A stretch of DNA of 38,205 bases from Acholeplasmataceae bacterium (GCA_012718985.1 JAAYBG010000099.1:1-38205); one strand, 5' to 3'; counted from the first letter of the stretch, positions 7,216 to 17,111 are shown. The notes: generated from the sequence alone by a model not told the origin. Translations and numbers: made by a program.

Positions 7216-8592
7216 CTATCTTCTCTCAAGACAAACCACACACTCTACGTTTGCAGTATTTGGGAACATATCTACTGGTGATACACTTCTTACAATGTAC
7301 GCTTTTTGTAAATGATTTAAATTTTTTACTAAAGTAGAAGGATTGCAAGATACATAAACAATCTTTTTAATCTTTGACTTTTGCAAATAATTGATAACAT
7401 TCAAATCCATTCCTCGACGAGGTGGATCAATTATTAAAACATCGGGATTGAAGTTTTCTTTACTAAAATCCTGTAAATGGGGTGTTATATTACCATGATA
7501 AAACTTGGCGTTGTTAATATTGTTTAGTTTCGCAAATTCACGAGCATTGATAATATTACTTTCATTATTATCGATTCCCCGGACTTCATCAATACTTTTT
7601 GCTAGATAAAGGCCAATACTTCCAATCCCACAATAACAATCCAATATTTTTTCTTTTCCCGTTGGATTGATGATTTTTTTAATTTCCTCGTATAAGATAA
7701 TAGTTTGTTTTGTATTTAATTGGAAGAAAGAATCTGGTGAAATCATAAACTCCAAATCGCTCAATTTTCCCTTGATTCTATCTGTCCCTGTTAATTTATA
7801 AACAGGACTGGAAATGATTTCGATAGCTTTTGGATCACTATTGATGGAATAATTGACAGAAGTTAAATTCGCATAACTACCAACTTTCTTTAAAATACCG
7901 ATCAATCTAGGTTCTTTTTCCATTAATACAAAGGTCGCTTGCACTTCCCCTGTTTCTTCAAAGCCTCGTAAAACGATATAACGTAAGTTTCCTTGGCGGA
8001 AACGAGGATTATATACATCTATGCTGCTTTTGGAAAGAAATTCTAAAATCAATTTCATTTTTTCAGAAATCAATTTATTTTCAACAAGGCAGTTATCGAT
8101 ATAAACTACTTTATTGGAATCTGCAGCATACATACCAACAACAACATTTTCTCCATCGTGTCTTACCGGTAATTGCGTTTTGTTGCGATAATTCCAAGGA
8201 TCTTCCATACCGATAGTATCATTAAATATAACATGAGAATAATCTCCTTGATAATATCGTTCAAATGTTTCAAGAATCATTAGTTTCTTTTGCCTTAATT
8301 GTTCTTGATAATCTATATGTTGTAATTGACAACCACCACATTTTCCATAATAAGGACAAGCAGGTGTAATTCGCTTTGAGGAAGTCTTTTTTACTTTATT
8401 CACGATTCCATAGGCATATTTTTCTGTTGTTTTTGTAATTTTTACTTCTACCACTTCTTCTGGAAGTGCATCGGCAACAAAAATAGCCAATCGCTTAAAA
8501 TAACCAATTCCTTCCCCATTGATTCCTAAACGTTTAATCGTCAACAAAATCAAATCATTTTCTTTTACTAATTCATTTGCTTGTTTATTCAT
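7216..8592 (-). CDS. rlmD: 23S rRNA (uracil-C5)-methyltransferase, RlmD/RlmCD family
   Basis: This SAM-dependent enzyme makes 5-methyluridine in RNA, most likely 23S rRNA. The domains are complete: an N-terminal TRAM domain (about residues 8-70), an iron-sulfur cysteine cluster with CPYYGKCGGC (Cys79, 85, 88), a SAM-binding ILDCYCGIGSIGL, the DPPRRG motif, catalytic Cys416 in VYVSCNPST, and the NVECV end with the general-base Glu. The 458-aa length is normal. The ATG lies six bases after the stop of the GH2 glycosidase gene, with GGAAAG overlapping that stop, so the two are co-transcribed. A second paralogue is at 19334. Which one modifies U747 or U1939 cannot be told. Confidence 0.93.
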   Translation of the reverse strand: MNKQANELVKENDLILLTIKRLGINGEGIGYFKRLAIFVADALPEEVVEVKITKTTEKYAYGIVNKVKKTSSKRITPACPYYGKCGGCQLQHIDYQEQLRQKKLMILETFERYYQGDYSHVIFNDTIGMEDPWNYRNKTQLPVRHDGENVVVGMYAADSNKVVYIDNCLVENKLISEKMKLILEFLSKSSIDVYNPRFRQGNLRYIVLRGFEETGEVQATFVLMEKEPRLIGILKKVGSYANLTSVNYSINSDPKAIEIISSPVYKLTGTDRIKGKLSDLEFMISPDSFFQLNTKQTIILYEEIKKIINPTGKEKILDCYCGIGSIGLYLAKSIDEVRGIDNNESNIINAREFAKLNNINNAKFYHGNITPHLQDFSKENFNPDVLIIDPPRRGMDLNVINYLQKSKIKKIVYVSCNPSTLVKNLNHLQKAYIVRSVSPVDMFPNTANVECVVCLERR

Positions 8593-8598
8593 ATTTTT

Positions 8599-10317
8599 TT
8601 ACTTTCCATATTTAACGCGATTATTGAGCGCTTTTGTTTCATTAACATCCAACTTGCATATTTGACGATCATAGGTAAGAATTCCATTCGTTTCTTCCTC
8701 AACATCGCTTACTTGTGTATAAATAGCTGCTGATAGTCCCTTTTCGATATTCGGAATGATTTGTTTTTCGTATAATTCAATGAATGCTTGGCGAAATGAC
8801 CCTTCATCTCTAAAAAAACGATAGCCATAAGTTTTATCTAGACTATAAGAATGCTCTGGTATTTTGTAAGAATATCCGCCAAATTCGCTGATAATGATTG
8901 GGCGTTTATCTTTTTTAAATCTTACCTTTTTAAAATAAATGTGAAGACTCAATAAATCGCTTACTTTCTGATCAAACCAACCGCTTGTTGAATCAATCAA
9001 TCGAGTATTATCAATTTGTCTTAAAATTTCTGTTACTTTTACACTATTAAATTGACCCCAACCTTCATTAAAGATTGTCCATAAAACAATCGATGGGCTG
9101 TTATACAACAAAGAAACTGTTTCTTTCATGGAATCAATGAAAATCTTTTTATTTTCAGCGGGTATTGGACGTTTTTCATCATTTTTACTTTGAAAACCAA
9201 GCGTAGGAAGAATAGTATCGTGGAAAAATGAATAAGGGGAGTTATTCACCATATCTTGCCACACAATCATCCCTAGTTTATCACAAAGATGATACCAAAT
9301 TAGAGGTTCAACCTTAATATGTTTACGAAGGGTATTAAATCCCAATTCTTTCATCTTTAAAATATCAAAAATAAAACCATCGATGTTTGCTGGTAAGTAT
9401 AAACCATCGGGATAAAACCCTTGGTCTAATAAGCCATTGAAAAAATAAGGCTCATTATTAAGTAGCAATACTTTCTTATTATGATGTTCACCAATCCCCA
9501 CTTTTCTCATGGCGAAGTAAGAATCTACTTGATCTGTTTTAGTAGTAATAATAAGTTTATATAAATGAGGATTATCTGGTGTCCACAACTTCACTTCTGG
9601 TAAAGATATAGTGACTGTTTTATCTTCTGTTTTTTTATTAACTAGCGGTTGATTATCATCGAATATTTGAATAGTAATCTCTTTTGCTTCTGTTTTAAAG
9701 TTAAATGCGACTGTTTTTTCATCAATATTCGGAGTAATTTTTAATTCTTCAATATAACCTTGTCTGACGCTTTCTAACCATACTGTTTGCCAGATTCCAG
9801 AAACTGGTGTATACCACATTCCCCTTGGTTTTTTGCTTTGCTTACCGTAGGGATACTTTGTGTCTAAAGCATCTTTTACCCGAACAATCAACTCATTCTC
9901 TCCTGAAAGTAAATATCGGGTGATGTCGAAGGAAAAAGGGAGATATCCACCCTGATGGCGTCCTATTTCTACCTTATTTAGATATACAACGGCTTCCTGA
10001 TCTACTGCCCCGAAGTGAAGAAAAACAATATCTTTCTTAAAGTTTGACGGCAAACGAAAAGTCGTATGGTAAAACAGATACTCGGTTTCGGCTAATCTCA
10101 ATTCCACTCCCGATAAACTCGATTCAAGAGGAAACGGAACTAAAATTTTTCCCTGGTATTCCGTTGGTAGTGTAGTACTCGTTGTAATACGATAATCCCA
10201 CAAGCCATTCAAATTATAGTAAGAATCTCGCTTTAACTGAGGGCGGGGATAATCTTGCCATGGTTTTTCTCGATTCATGAGTTTTGTAAAACTAGTTTGT
10301 AATTTTTGTCGTTCCAT
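8599..10317 (-). CDS. Glycoside hydrolase family 2 (beta-galactosidase/glucuronidase-like)
   Basis: This retaining glycosidase of the GH2 clan has 572 aa and no signal peptide, so it is cytosolic. Seen in order are an N-terminal sugar-binding jelly roll beginning PRPQLKRDSYYNLNGLWDY, an Ig-like middle domain (to about 275) and a TIM barrel. The acid/base Glu418 lies in FNEGWGQ and the nucleophile Glu478 in ISEFGGY. It is much shorter than LacZ and nearer to the length of beta-glucuronidases. The true sugar (beta-galactoside, -glucuronide or -mannoside) is open. It has its own promoter, and GAGG seven bases before ATG. The rlmD gene follows by six bases. Two exported NAGPA-domain proteins lie upstream, hinting at glycan use. 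Confidence 0.9.
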   Translation of the reverse strand: MERQKLQTSFTKLMNREKPWQDYPRPQLKRDSYYNLNGLWDYRITTSTTLPTEYQGKILVPFPLESSLSGVELRLAETEYLFYHTTFRLPSNFKKDIVFLHFGAVDQEAVVYLNKVEIGRHQGGYLPFSFDITRYLLSGENELIVRVKDALDTKYPYGKQSKKPRGMWYTPVSGIWQTVWLESVRQGYIEELKITPNIDEKTVAFNFKTEAKEITIQIFDDNQPLVNKKTEDKTVTISLPEVKLWTPDNPHLYKLIITTKTDQVDSYFAMRKVGIGEHHNKKVLLLNNEPYFFNGLLDQGFYPDGLYLPANIDGFIFDILKMKELGFNTLRKHIKVEPLIWYHLCDKLGMIVWQDMVNNSPYSFFHDTILPTLGFQSKNDEKRPIPAENKKIFIDSMKETVSLLYNSPSIVLWTIFNEGWGQFNSVKVTEILRQIDNTRLIDSTSGWFDQKVSDLLSLHIYFKKVRFKKDKRPIIISEFGGYSYKIPEHSYSLDKTYGYRFFRDEGSFRQAFIELYEKQIIPNIEKGLSAAIYTQVSDVEEETNGILTYDRQICKLDVNETKALNNRVKYGK

Positions 10318-10338
10318 ATCCTTACCTCATTTGTCATA

Positions 10339-10367
10339 ATTATACTATATTTATCGTTTATAAACAA
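10339..10367 (-). promoter_or_regulatory. Promoter of the GH2-rlmD operon
   Basis: TTGTTT, 17 bases, TATAAT, about 20 bases before the start codon. The -35 box directly abuts the terminator of the preceding gene. Confidence 0.7.
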
Positions 10368-10369
10368 GT

Positions 10370-10391
10370 AAAAATCCCTGAAGAGGGATTC
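10370..10391 (-). terminator. Terminator of the second NAGPA gene
   Basis: On the minus strand AATCCCT, loop CTTC, AGGGATT and a short T run follow the stop by a few bases. Confidence 0.8.
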
Positions 10392-10396
10392 TTATC

Positions 10397-12247
10397 TTAC
10401 TGAAATAAATCTTTTGTTAGTCGCCTATGAATGGCTAGCATCTCATCAAGAAAACGAAGCGAAATACTATCAGGGTTATGAATAACAATGGTTTTTGTTC
10501 CTAGAGAATTCACGACTTGATAGGTTAATACGACTGTTTCTAGTTGAGAAACTGTTGCAAACGGTAAGGATAGTTTTCCCCCAATCAAGGTGTAATTTAT
10601 TCCATTAATCATTAAATTTGCCGTGGATAGATTTGTTTCTTGATCACGATCACGGTATTTCACTTCAAATTCGAAAGTATCCGCTGTTTTAGTTACTTCG
10701 ACACGGAAGAAACTATGTGGCGTCACTGTTGTAGTAAATTTATAGGTTTTTAAGAATTCAATTTTTCGATTACCTAATTTATAAAATAATTTACAGGTGT
10801 ATTCGGTATTGGCTTGAAGTCCAGTAAACATTGTTTTACCATCAACCACTTCCACATCTTCACCATTCATACTCGCATAGAGTGCATCATATTGGTGTTC
10901 CTTCTGATCCAAAACATTAACATCGAGACTGATTGTTTTATCGGTTGCGGCTGACATTTGAACATCAATATCGGGTTCTCGGGTCACCACAAGTAAAGCA
11001 TTTGAATCACGACGTTCAGATCCATCAGATGGTACATTGACTGTCTTTAAAACCCCGTTTTCTCTTAAGACCATTGTGGAAGAACCGCCTCCATCAAGAT
11101 TATAAGCTTCGACACAACCTGCATGAGCCATAATAACAGCCAGTTCATCTCCATATGCACCTGCAGCTATCGATAAATTAACCCGACCATCGACAACTGC
11201 CAGCACAATACTTCCATCCGCTTTTCGACCAATAGCCGTACGAGGATGTGCTGAACTCATAACTGAAGCGACTGTATTAACATCACTAGGTACTTCTCCA
11301 TTTAATAAAAGAGCTGTTCCTGAACCAGTTGCATATCTGATATTGACAAATTCTCCAGTCCATTTTCTTTGCACTCGGATTTGTTTACCAATTGATAGTG
11401 CATCTGCCACAGTTTGATTATTAGTAATCACAGCAAATTGACCTTTTTCAACGGTTTGTGGACTTAGAGACGAAATTACCCCCAGGCCATAGAAATCATT
11501 TGCTGAATTGGGTAAAGCCAACTTAGCTTCTTCAACATAGAATTTCGCTAATACTGACCCTAAATTCAATTTTACTGGAACGCATTCTTTAAAGGAATTA
11601 TAGGTTCCATAATAAACTGCAGTTTCATTTACGCCTGGTTCTGCATTATTCTTATGAACCGGAAATGATGCTACCACTTTATTATCATCCCCTAGAACAT
11701 CGAGGATAAAACCGGTCTCGCTAGGATTATATCCCCAAACTAGCGAATCTTCTGAACCATCATTTTTAATACCAACGGTATATCCCCCACCAGTTTTATA
11801 GAAATGGCCATCGTAAACTACACCACCATTAGTTTGAAACGGAAGATTACCCGTACCATTGATATCAAAAAAATCACCATTTACTCCACCAATTACTTTC
11901 CAACCTGGATTTTTCTTTTCAAAATCAAGGGCAAAGTCTTTTACGGTAGCTTTCACCCAGGCATTATCTTTAAACTTAGCCCAAGATACAACTCGTATAC
12001 CATCTGTTGATGGAGAATTTAAATAATAAACCGTTTGATTGAATTCACCACTTCTTACAGTCGATGAAGTTCTACCAATACTTTTATAATAAGAAACACC
12101 ATAACCAAGATTAGTTCGATCTAACATCTGACTTTCAATATAAGTTGCTCTTCCAGCTGTTGTTGCTTCAACGCTGAAAGGTTGAATAAACAAAAGTGAA
12201 AATATAAAAATAAACAATGCACTAAGTAGTCTTTTCCAAGTCTTCAT
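10397..12247 (-). CDS. Secreted NAGPA-domain (phosphodiester glycosidase family) protein
   Basis: This is an exported protein of 616 aa with a clear signal peptide (cleavage near FSVEA, residue 28). The NAGPA/DUF2233 fold is marked by GVNGDFFD (121-128), HPRTAIGRKADG (334-345), VVDGR and CVEAYNLDGGGSS (378-390). Known members remove GlcNAc from phosphodiesters or act on related sugar-phosphate links; the substrate here is unknown. Residues from about 425 to the end form a beta-rich C-terminal region of fibronectin-like look, ending without an anchor motif. AAAGGG lies before the ATG. A paralogue lies 108 bases upstream, separated by a terminator, so the pair looks like a tandem duplication with separate transcripts. 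Confidence 0.85.
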   Translation of the reverse strand: MKTWKRLLSALFIFIFSLLFIQPFSVEATTAGRATYIESQMLDRTNLGYGVSYYKSIGRTSSTVRSGEFNQTVYYLNSPSTDGIRVVSWAKFKDNAWVKATVKDFALDFEKKNPGWKVIGGVNGDFFDINGTGNLPFQTNGGVVYDGHFYKTGGGYTVGIKNDGSEDSLVWGYNPSETGFILDVLGDDNKVVASFPVHKNNAEPGVNETAVYYGTYNSFKECVPVKLNLGSVLAKFYVEEAKLALPNSANDFYGLGVISSLSPQTVEKGQFAVITNNQTVADALSIGKQIRVQRKWTGEFVNIRYATGSGTALLLNGEVPSDVNTVASVMSSAHPRTAIGRKADGSIVLAVVDGRVNLSIAAGAYGDELAVIMAHAGCVEAYNLDGGGSSTMVLRENGVLKTVNVPSDGSERRDSNALLVVTREPDIDVQMSAATDKTISLDVNVLDQKEHQYDALYASMNGEDVEVVDGKTMFTGLQANTEYTCKLFYKLGNRKIEFLKTYKFTTTVTPHSFFRVEVTKTADTFEFEVKYRDRDQETNLSTANLMINGINYTLIGGKLSLPFATVSQLETVVLTYQVVNSLGTKTIVIHNPDSISLRFLDEMLAIHRRLTKDLFQ

Positions 12248-12316
12248 ATAATCCCTTTCTATTACTATATTACTATTTTTACGCTATAAGTATATCATTC
12301 TTCCTCAATAAAATAA

Positions 12317-12350
12317 AGAAAAACCTTCCTATTTTACCAAGGAAGGTTTG
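12317..12350 (-). terminator. Terminator of the first NAGPA gene
   Basis: On the minus strand AAACCTTCC and GGAAGGTTT form the stem, followed by a T-rich tail, a few bases after the stop. Confidence 0.85.
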
Positions 12351-12355
12351 TATTA

Positions 12356-14221
12356 TCACTTGAATAAACCACTAGTAATACTTTTTTTCTTTTCAAAAAA
12401 ATCTTCAATAAAACGCAGTAAAATGCTATCCGGATTCTTTATCGTTATCGTTCTTACTCCTAATGAGTTTGTACAAATATATTCAATCGACAATTCTTGA
12501 ATAGGTCCTATCTTAGCCTTACTTAGTGATAATTTACCATTCTGGAATTGATAATTCTCTCCATTGATATAGAGGGTAGCAGTAGCTAAATTAGTCTCTA
12601 AATCCCGGTCGCGGTATTTTACTTCAAAATTATAGTTTCCATCGAGTTCATTGATCTCTACTCTGAGGAAAGTATGAGGAGTTACTGTAGTTTGAAAACT
12701 ATATGTAATAGGTAAATCTACATTAATGTCCCCTACCTTATAATAGAAGCGGCAATTATAAGTAGAATTAGCCTGTAAACCGCTAAAAGATACCTTCCCA
12801 TCGATTACTTTTCCTTCAATGCCACCAGTAATATAGGCATAAAGATTGTTGAAATCGTGACCATTGGTAATGGTTGGGTTGACACTAATCTCTAATGTTT
12901 TATCGGTTGCGTTTGTCAATTTTGCTTCGTATTCTGGCTCTCTGGTTACTACTAAAAGACAATTCGTAACTGGCCTTTCGTATCTTTCAGATAAAACATT
13001 TTTAATAACAAATTTTCCGTTTTCACGAACAGCTAGTGTGGAAGAACCACCACCATCTAAATTATAGGCTTCCACGCAACCCGCATGTTTCATAATGGCA
13101 GCTAATTCATCCCCATAGACACCTCGTGATACACTGTCATCAATCCTTCCATCAACAACGCTTAACACAATACTGCCATCTGCTTTTCTCCCTATTGCTG
13201 TTCGAGGATGATTTGTTCCCATTACCGACGCTGCTGTATTCACATCGCCTGGAGCTTCTCCATCCGTTAAAACAGCAGTTCCTCCTCCAATGACATATTT
13301 CAAATCAGCAAATTCACCTGTAAAATAACGTTGAACTCTTATCTTCGCTCCTATTGACAACGCATTAATAACTTGTTGATTTCTACTAGCAATTGCAAAT
13401 TGGCCAACTGCTATCGTAAAAGCACTTTGTGAAGTTATCGTTCCCTTTCCATAAAAATCTGTATCTGAATTAGGTAGTACTAAATCTGCTTCCTCAACAT
13501 AATAAACACTAGCACCAGGTACCCCCGGCATTGTCCTTGCTTCATAACTATGTGAAGCATTATAGGTACCAAAGAAAACAGCTGTTTGGTTATTTTCAGG
13601 TGTAGCATTAATTTTCTCTACATCAAAACTAGCTAATATTTGTTCGTTTTCACCTAATACTTCTAAAGTTAGATATTGTCTTGTTGGTGGTACTGCTCTC
13701 ATAATCAAAGAATCAATCGAACCATCATTAGTAATTCCAATCGTACGATTATAGCCTTTTCCACTAGTTTTATAAACGTTTCCTTCAAATACTTGACCAT
13801 TATTCGGTTGATAAGGAAGTGGATTTAAAGCATTAATATCAAAAAAATCAGCATTAACGCCAGCTAAAACAATCCATCCTGGATTTTTTTCTTCAAAATC
13901 AGCCATTAAATTACGAACGGTAGTTAGTTTCCATTTGTTATTGACAAACTTTGTCCATGGTACTACCCGGATTGTCTCATTAGATACAGTATTTAAATAA
14001 TGAACAGTTTGATTATAGGTTCCTGAACGAATGGTTGTTGATGTTTTCCCCACACTGCGATAATAACTAACTCCATATCCTACGTCCATTTTATCTAACT
14101 TTTGTGTTTCATTATAGGTTGCATTTCCTGTTGTCGTTGATCCAGCTTGAACCGGAACAACCATTAATATAGAAATAACTAATACAATGATGATTTGTAA
14201 TACTCTCTTTACAATTTTCAT
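12356..14221 (-). CDS. Secreted NAGPA-domain protein, tandem paralogue
   Basis: This 621-aa exported protein is clearly homologous over its whole length to the one at 10397-12247. It has the same order of blocks: a signal peptide ending VQAG near 27, GVNADFFDIN near 125, HPRTAIGRKADGSIV, VVDGR, CVEAYNLDGGGSST and the same C-terminal beta-rich part. A notable substitution is Ala for Gly in the VNADFFD block. The start ATG is preceded by GGGAG at seven bases. It lies 62 bases after the cardiolipin synthase gene and may share its transcript. It ends in TGA with TAA directly in frame. Enzyme activity on a particular glycan phosphodiester is inferred from the family only. Confidence 0.85.
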   Translation of the reverse strand: MKIVKRVLQIIIVLVISILMVVPVQAGSTTTGNATYNETQKLDKMDVGYGVSYYRSVGKTSTTIRSGTYNQTVHYLNTVSNETIRVVPWTKFVNNKWKLTTVRNLMADFEEKNPGWIVLAGVNADFFDINALNPLPYQPNNGQVFEGNVYKTSGKGYNRTIGITNDGSIDSLIMRAVPPTRQYLTLEVLGENEQILASFDVEKINATPENNQTAVFFGTYNASHSYEARTMPGVPGASVYYVEEADLVLPNSDTDFYGKGTITSQSAFTIAVGQFAIASRNQQVINALSIGAKIRVQRYFTGEFADLKYVIGGGTAVLTDGEAPGDVNTAASVMGTNHPRTAIGRKADGSIVLSVVDGRIDDSVSRGVYGDELAAIMKHAGCVEAYNLDGGGSSTLAVRENGKFVIKNVLSERYERPVTNCLLVVTREPEYEAKLTNATDKTLEISVNPTITNGHDFNNLYAYITGGIEGKVIDGKVSFSGLQANSTYNCRFYYKVGDINVDLPITYSFQTTVTPHTFLRVEINELDGNYNFEVKYRDRDLETNLATATLYINGENYQFQNGKLSLSKAKIGPIQELSIEYICTNSLGVRTITIKNPDSILLRFIEDFFEKKKSITSGLFK

Positions 14222-14283
14222 TTTTCTTCTCCCAATAAATAGTTTTCTTATGATAATTATTTTTTTTAATTGTTTTTTTCATT

Positions 14284-15810
14284 TTACAACATTGGAGCAA
14301 AAGCTCGCAGAATGCCAACCAATATTCTTTTCACAATATTCACTTTTTTACATTTCTCTAAGGTAATTAGTTCTGATTTCTTAATCTCCTCATCGATATC
14401 AGCCTTGATATCTAATAACGATGGTGTATTATATAATAAACAAGAAGATTCAAAATGTAAATATAAACTACGAAAATCGAGATTTGCAGAGCCGACTACT
14501 CCTAATGAATCATCAGCAATAATCGCTTTCGCATGAATAAAGCCCGGAGTATATTCATAAATCTTAACGCCTGCTTTAATTAATTCTAAATAATAGGATT
14601 GGGTAATCCAAAATACAATCCTTTTATCGGGAATGTGAGGGACGATAATCCGAACATCTACACCACTTAAAACAGCAGATTTCAAAGCAGTGATCACTTC
14701 GTTATCGATGATTAAATAAGGAGTCGTGATATAAACATATCTTTTGGCATAGGTAATTAATTTCATATACACTGTTTCCGTAACCAAATATTCTTCAAAA
14801 GGACCATCACCGAACACTTGAACGATACCTTCACCTTCTACTTTATGGTCAGCTTTGTAATTTCGATAGTTCAGTTTTTCACGAGTACAAAATTCCCACA
14901 TATCGATAAATAAGTTGGTTAAGCTTAACACCGCTTCTCCTTCAATCTTAATCATCGCATCTTTCCAATAACCGAACACTTCTTTTTTATTAATGTATTC
15001 ATCCCCGATATTCACTCCTCCTGTCCAACCTACTTTTCCATCGACAATCGCTATTTTTCTATGGTCACGATAATTGATACTAATTGACAGAACCGGAATC
15101 AAGGGATTAAATGTTGCTATTTTAATGCCTTCTTTGATTAATTGTTTTTTGAAATTCCGCGATAAATATTTTAGACAACCAAAGTCATCGTAAATAATTC
15201 TTATTTCCACTCCTTCAGCAATTTTTTGGAGTAAAACTTCATGAATTGCATTCCACATCTTACCCTCGGCAATGATAAAGAACTCAAGAAAAATAAACTT
15301 TTCTGCCTTCTTCAATTCTTCTATCAAGCTCGGGAAAAATTTTTCTCCTGGAGAGAGCATAGTTGTTTTTGTATTTTGCCATGCTGGCATTGTGGTCGTA
15401 TTGATTAAATAATTATATATTTTTTGATGGTCATCATTATCAAAGTCCTTAAACCCTGGATTTTCCAAGTAAAAACGCTGTTTTTCTTCTTTTATCTTCT
15501 CAATTCTAGCAATGGTCTTCTTGCTCATTTTAATACATCCAAACATAGCATAAAAGATAACTCCAACAAAAGGAACTGCCAAAATAGCGATAATCCAAGA
15601 AATCTTATATGCTGGATTAAAATCTCGATTCAAAATAGTAAAAGCAAAAAGACCGCCGATGATATTGAAAACGATATAATAAACAACTCCGCGAAAGCCA
15701 ATAACAAAAATAACTGTAATTAATAAAGCGAGTTGCAGGAATAACAGTAATGTGACTATAAATAAGCGACTCAACAAAAACTTTACGATTTTTTTAAAAA
15801 ACTTAATCAT
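14284..15810 (-). CDS. cls: Cardiolipin synthase (phospholipase D family)
   Basis: This membrane enzyme joins two phosphatidylglycerols into cardiolipin. Two transmembrane segments (about 16-90) in the N-terminal PLDc_N region are followed by two HKD-type catalytic motifs: HRKIAIVDGKVGWTGG near 250 and HAKAIIADDSLGVVGSAN near 430. The length of 508 aa matches bacterial Cls. I chose ATG at 15810 rather than the track's GTG at 15819, because the AGGTGGAG ribosome-binding site itself contains that GTG. It follows the phosphofructokinase gene by about 50 bases, with a terminator between, so it is transcribed by read-through or from a promoter I cannot see. Confidence 0.92.
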   Translation of the reverse strand: MIKFFKKIVKFLLSRLFIVTLLLFLQLALLITVIFVIGFRGVVYYIVFNIIGGLFAFTILNRDFNPAYKISWIIAILAVPFVGVIFYAMFGCIKMSKKTIARIEKIKEEKQRFYLENPGFKDFDNDDHQKIYNYLINTTTMPAWQNTKTTMLSPGEKFFPSLIEELKKAEKFIFLEFFIIAEGKMWNAIHEVLLQKIAEGVEIRIIYDDFGCLKYLSRNFKKQLIKEGIKIATFNPLIPVLSISINYRDHRKIAIVDGKVGWTGGVNIGDEYINKKEVFGYWKDAMIKIEGEAVLSLTNLFIDMWEFCTREKLNYRNYKADHKVEGEGIVQVFGDGPFEEYLVTETVYMKLITYAKRYVYITTPYLIIDNEVITALKSAVLSGVDVRIIVPHIPDKRIVFWITQSYYLELIKAGVKIYEYTPGFIHAKAIIADDSLGVVGSANLDFRSLYLHFESSCLLYNTPSLLDIKADIDEEIKKSELITLEKCKKVNIVKRILVGILRAFAPML

Positions 15811-15822
15811 ATTCTCCACCTA

Positions 15823-15858
15823 GAAAAAATATGGACATTCTATGCCCATATTTTTTTT
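15823..15858 (-). terminator. Terminator of the phosphofructokinase gene
   Basis: On the minus strand AATATGGGCA pairs with TGTCCATATT (one G-U pair) and is followed by T. The plus strand also has a T run, so it may act both ways. Confidence 0.8.
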
Positions 15859-15863
15859 ACTTT

Positions 15864-17111
15864 TTATTTTTTTGCACTAATCTTTTTTAGTCGGGCAAAA
15901 CGAGGTAATCCATCTTCAACTGGTGAATTAGAAGCACCTTGGATTAGTGGTAATGCATATTTATAGAAATCATCCGTCAATCCTGTATGTCCTTCTTTAA
16001 TCCAGGCATCTGGGATTTTCTTCTCTGTATTTGCTGCTAGTTCTACTGGTAATAATTGATAACTAATTTTATATTCTTCACTGTTTTCATCACGAACAAA
16101 AGCAACCATTTGATCAGTATGACCTTCAACAGCATATTTAACCGCCATTTTCCCTGCGTTAAATGCTTCTTCAATATCTCTACCCGATGCAATATGTGCA
16201 GCACAACGTTGTAATAGACTAAATTCAATTGGGCGAACTTTAATTTTTGTTTTTTCACTAATAATACCAGCAAGTACCATTGCTGTTCCACCAAGTAAAG
16301 CATGACCGAATGAATCGCGCTCTAACTTTGAAGAATATTCAGAAATATATCTTCCTTCTTTGTCTTTGATTCCTTCAGAAATGGCAACCAGCACTTTGTT
16401 TTCTTTTAAAGCAGCTACCTTCATTACATCCGCAACAAACTCATCAACATCAAATGGTTGTTCTGGTAAGTAAATTAAATCTGGACCTAATCCTTTAATA
16501 GAAGCAAGAGAAGCTGAAGCGGTTAACCAACCAGCATTACGCCCCATTACTTCAACAATCGTAATCATTCCGGTATTATATACATGAGTGTCTAAATATA
16601 ATTCCATCATACTAGTTGCAACATATTTTGCAGCACTTCCATAACCAGGACAATGATCTGTTCCGAATAAATCGTTATCTATTGTTTTAGGAACACCGAT
16701 AACATTACAATCATATTTTTGACTCTGTAAATACTTACTAATTTTATTACAGGTATCCATAGAATCATTGCCACCGTTATAAAAGAAATAGCGGACATCG
16801 TATTTTTTAAACACCTCTAAAATTCTCTTATAGTCAGTATCATCAACATGTGATGGTTTTAACTTATATCTAACGGAACCTAAAGCAGATGAAGGAGTAT
16901 TCTTTAAATACTCTAATTCCTTAATCTCTTCTTGACGGATATCTATCAATTTCTCATCCAAGATTCCTTTAATACCATGTTCAGCACCATAAATATTTGT
17001 AATTTGTTCGTGTTTCATCGCTTCTAGAAACACACCAGCAGCACTGGCATTGATTACTGCGGTAGGTCCTCCTGACTGACCGAATAAACAAGCACCTCTT
17101 AAATTTTTCAT
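15864..17111 (-). CDS. pfp: Phosphofructokinase, pyrophosphate-dependent type
   Basis: This enzyme catalyses the fructose-6-phosphate to fructose-1,6-bisphosphate step of glycolysis. Donor choice in this family is read from two sites. Here they are GGND at 113-116 (ATP enzymes have GGDG) and PKTIDND at 141-147 (ATP enzymes have PGTIDND). An Asp and a Lys at these places mark PPi-using enzymes, so reversible PPi-dependent activity is likely. Other motifs are GQSGGPTAVINAS at the N-terminus and EVMGRNAGW near 190. The 415-aa length fits the long-PFK group. GGAGGA lies before ATG. It has its own promoter and terminator. The donor specificity is inferred from these residues only. Confidence 0.88.
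   Translation of the reverse strand: MKNLRGACLFGQSGGPTAVINASAAGVFLEAMKHEQITNIYGAEHGIKGILDEKLIDIRQEEIKELEYLKNTPSSALGSVRYKLKPSHVDDTDYKRILEVFKKYDVRYFFYNGGNDSMDTCNKISKYLQSQKYDCNVIGVPKTIDNDLFGTDHCPGYGSAAKYVATSMMELYLDTHVYNTGMITIVEVMGRNAGWLTASASLASIKGLGPDLIYLPEQPFDVDEFVADVMKVAALKENKVLVAISEGIKDKEGRYISEYSSKLERDSFGHALLGGTAMVLAGIISEKTKIKVRPIEFSLLQRCAAHIASGRDIEEAFNAGKMAVKYAVEGHTDQMVAFVRDENSEEYKISYQLLPVELAANTEKKIPDAWIKEGHTGLTDDFYKYALPLIQGASNSPVEDGLPRFARLKKISAKK

Noticed and set aside
14112-14318. 68-aa minus-strand ORF between cls and the NAGPA gene
   Set aside because: Overlaps the start and signal peptide of the NAGPA gene in another frame; translation is of low complexity.
16043-16303. Minus-strand 86-aa ORF inside the phosphofructokinase gene
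   Set aside because: Alternative frame within a well-supported gene.
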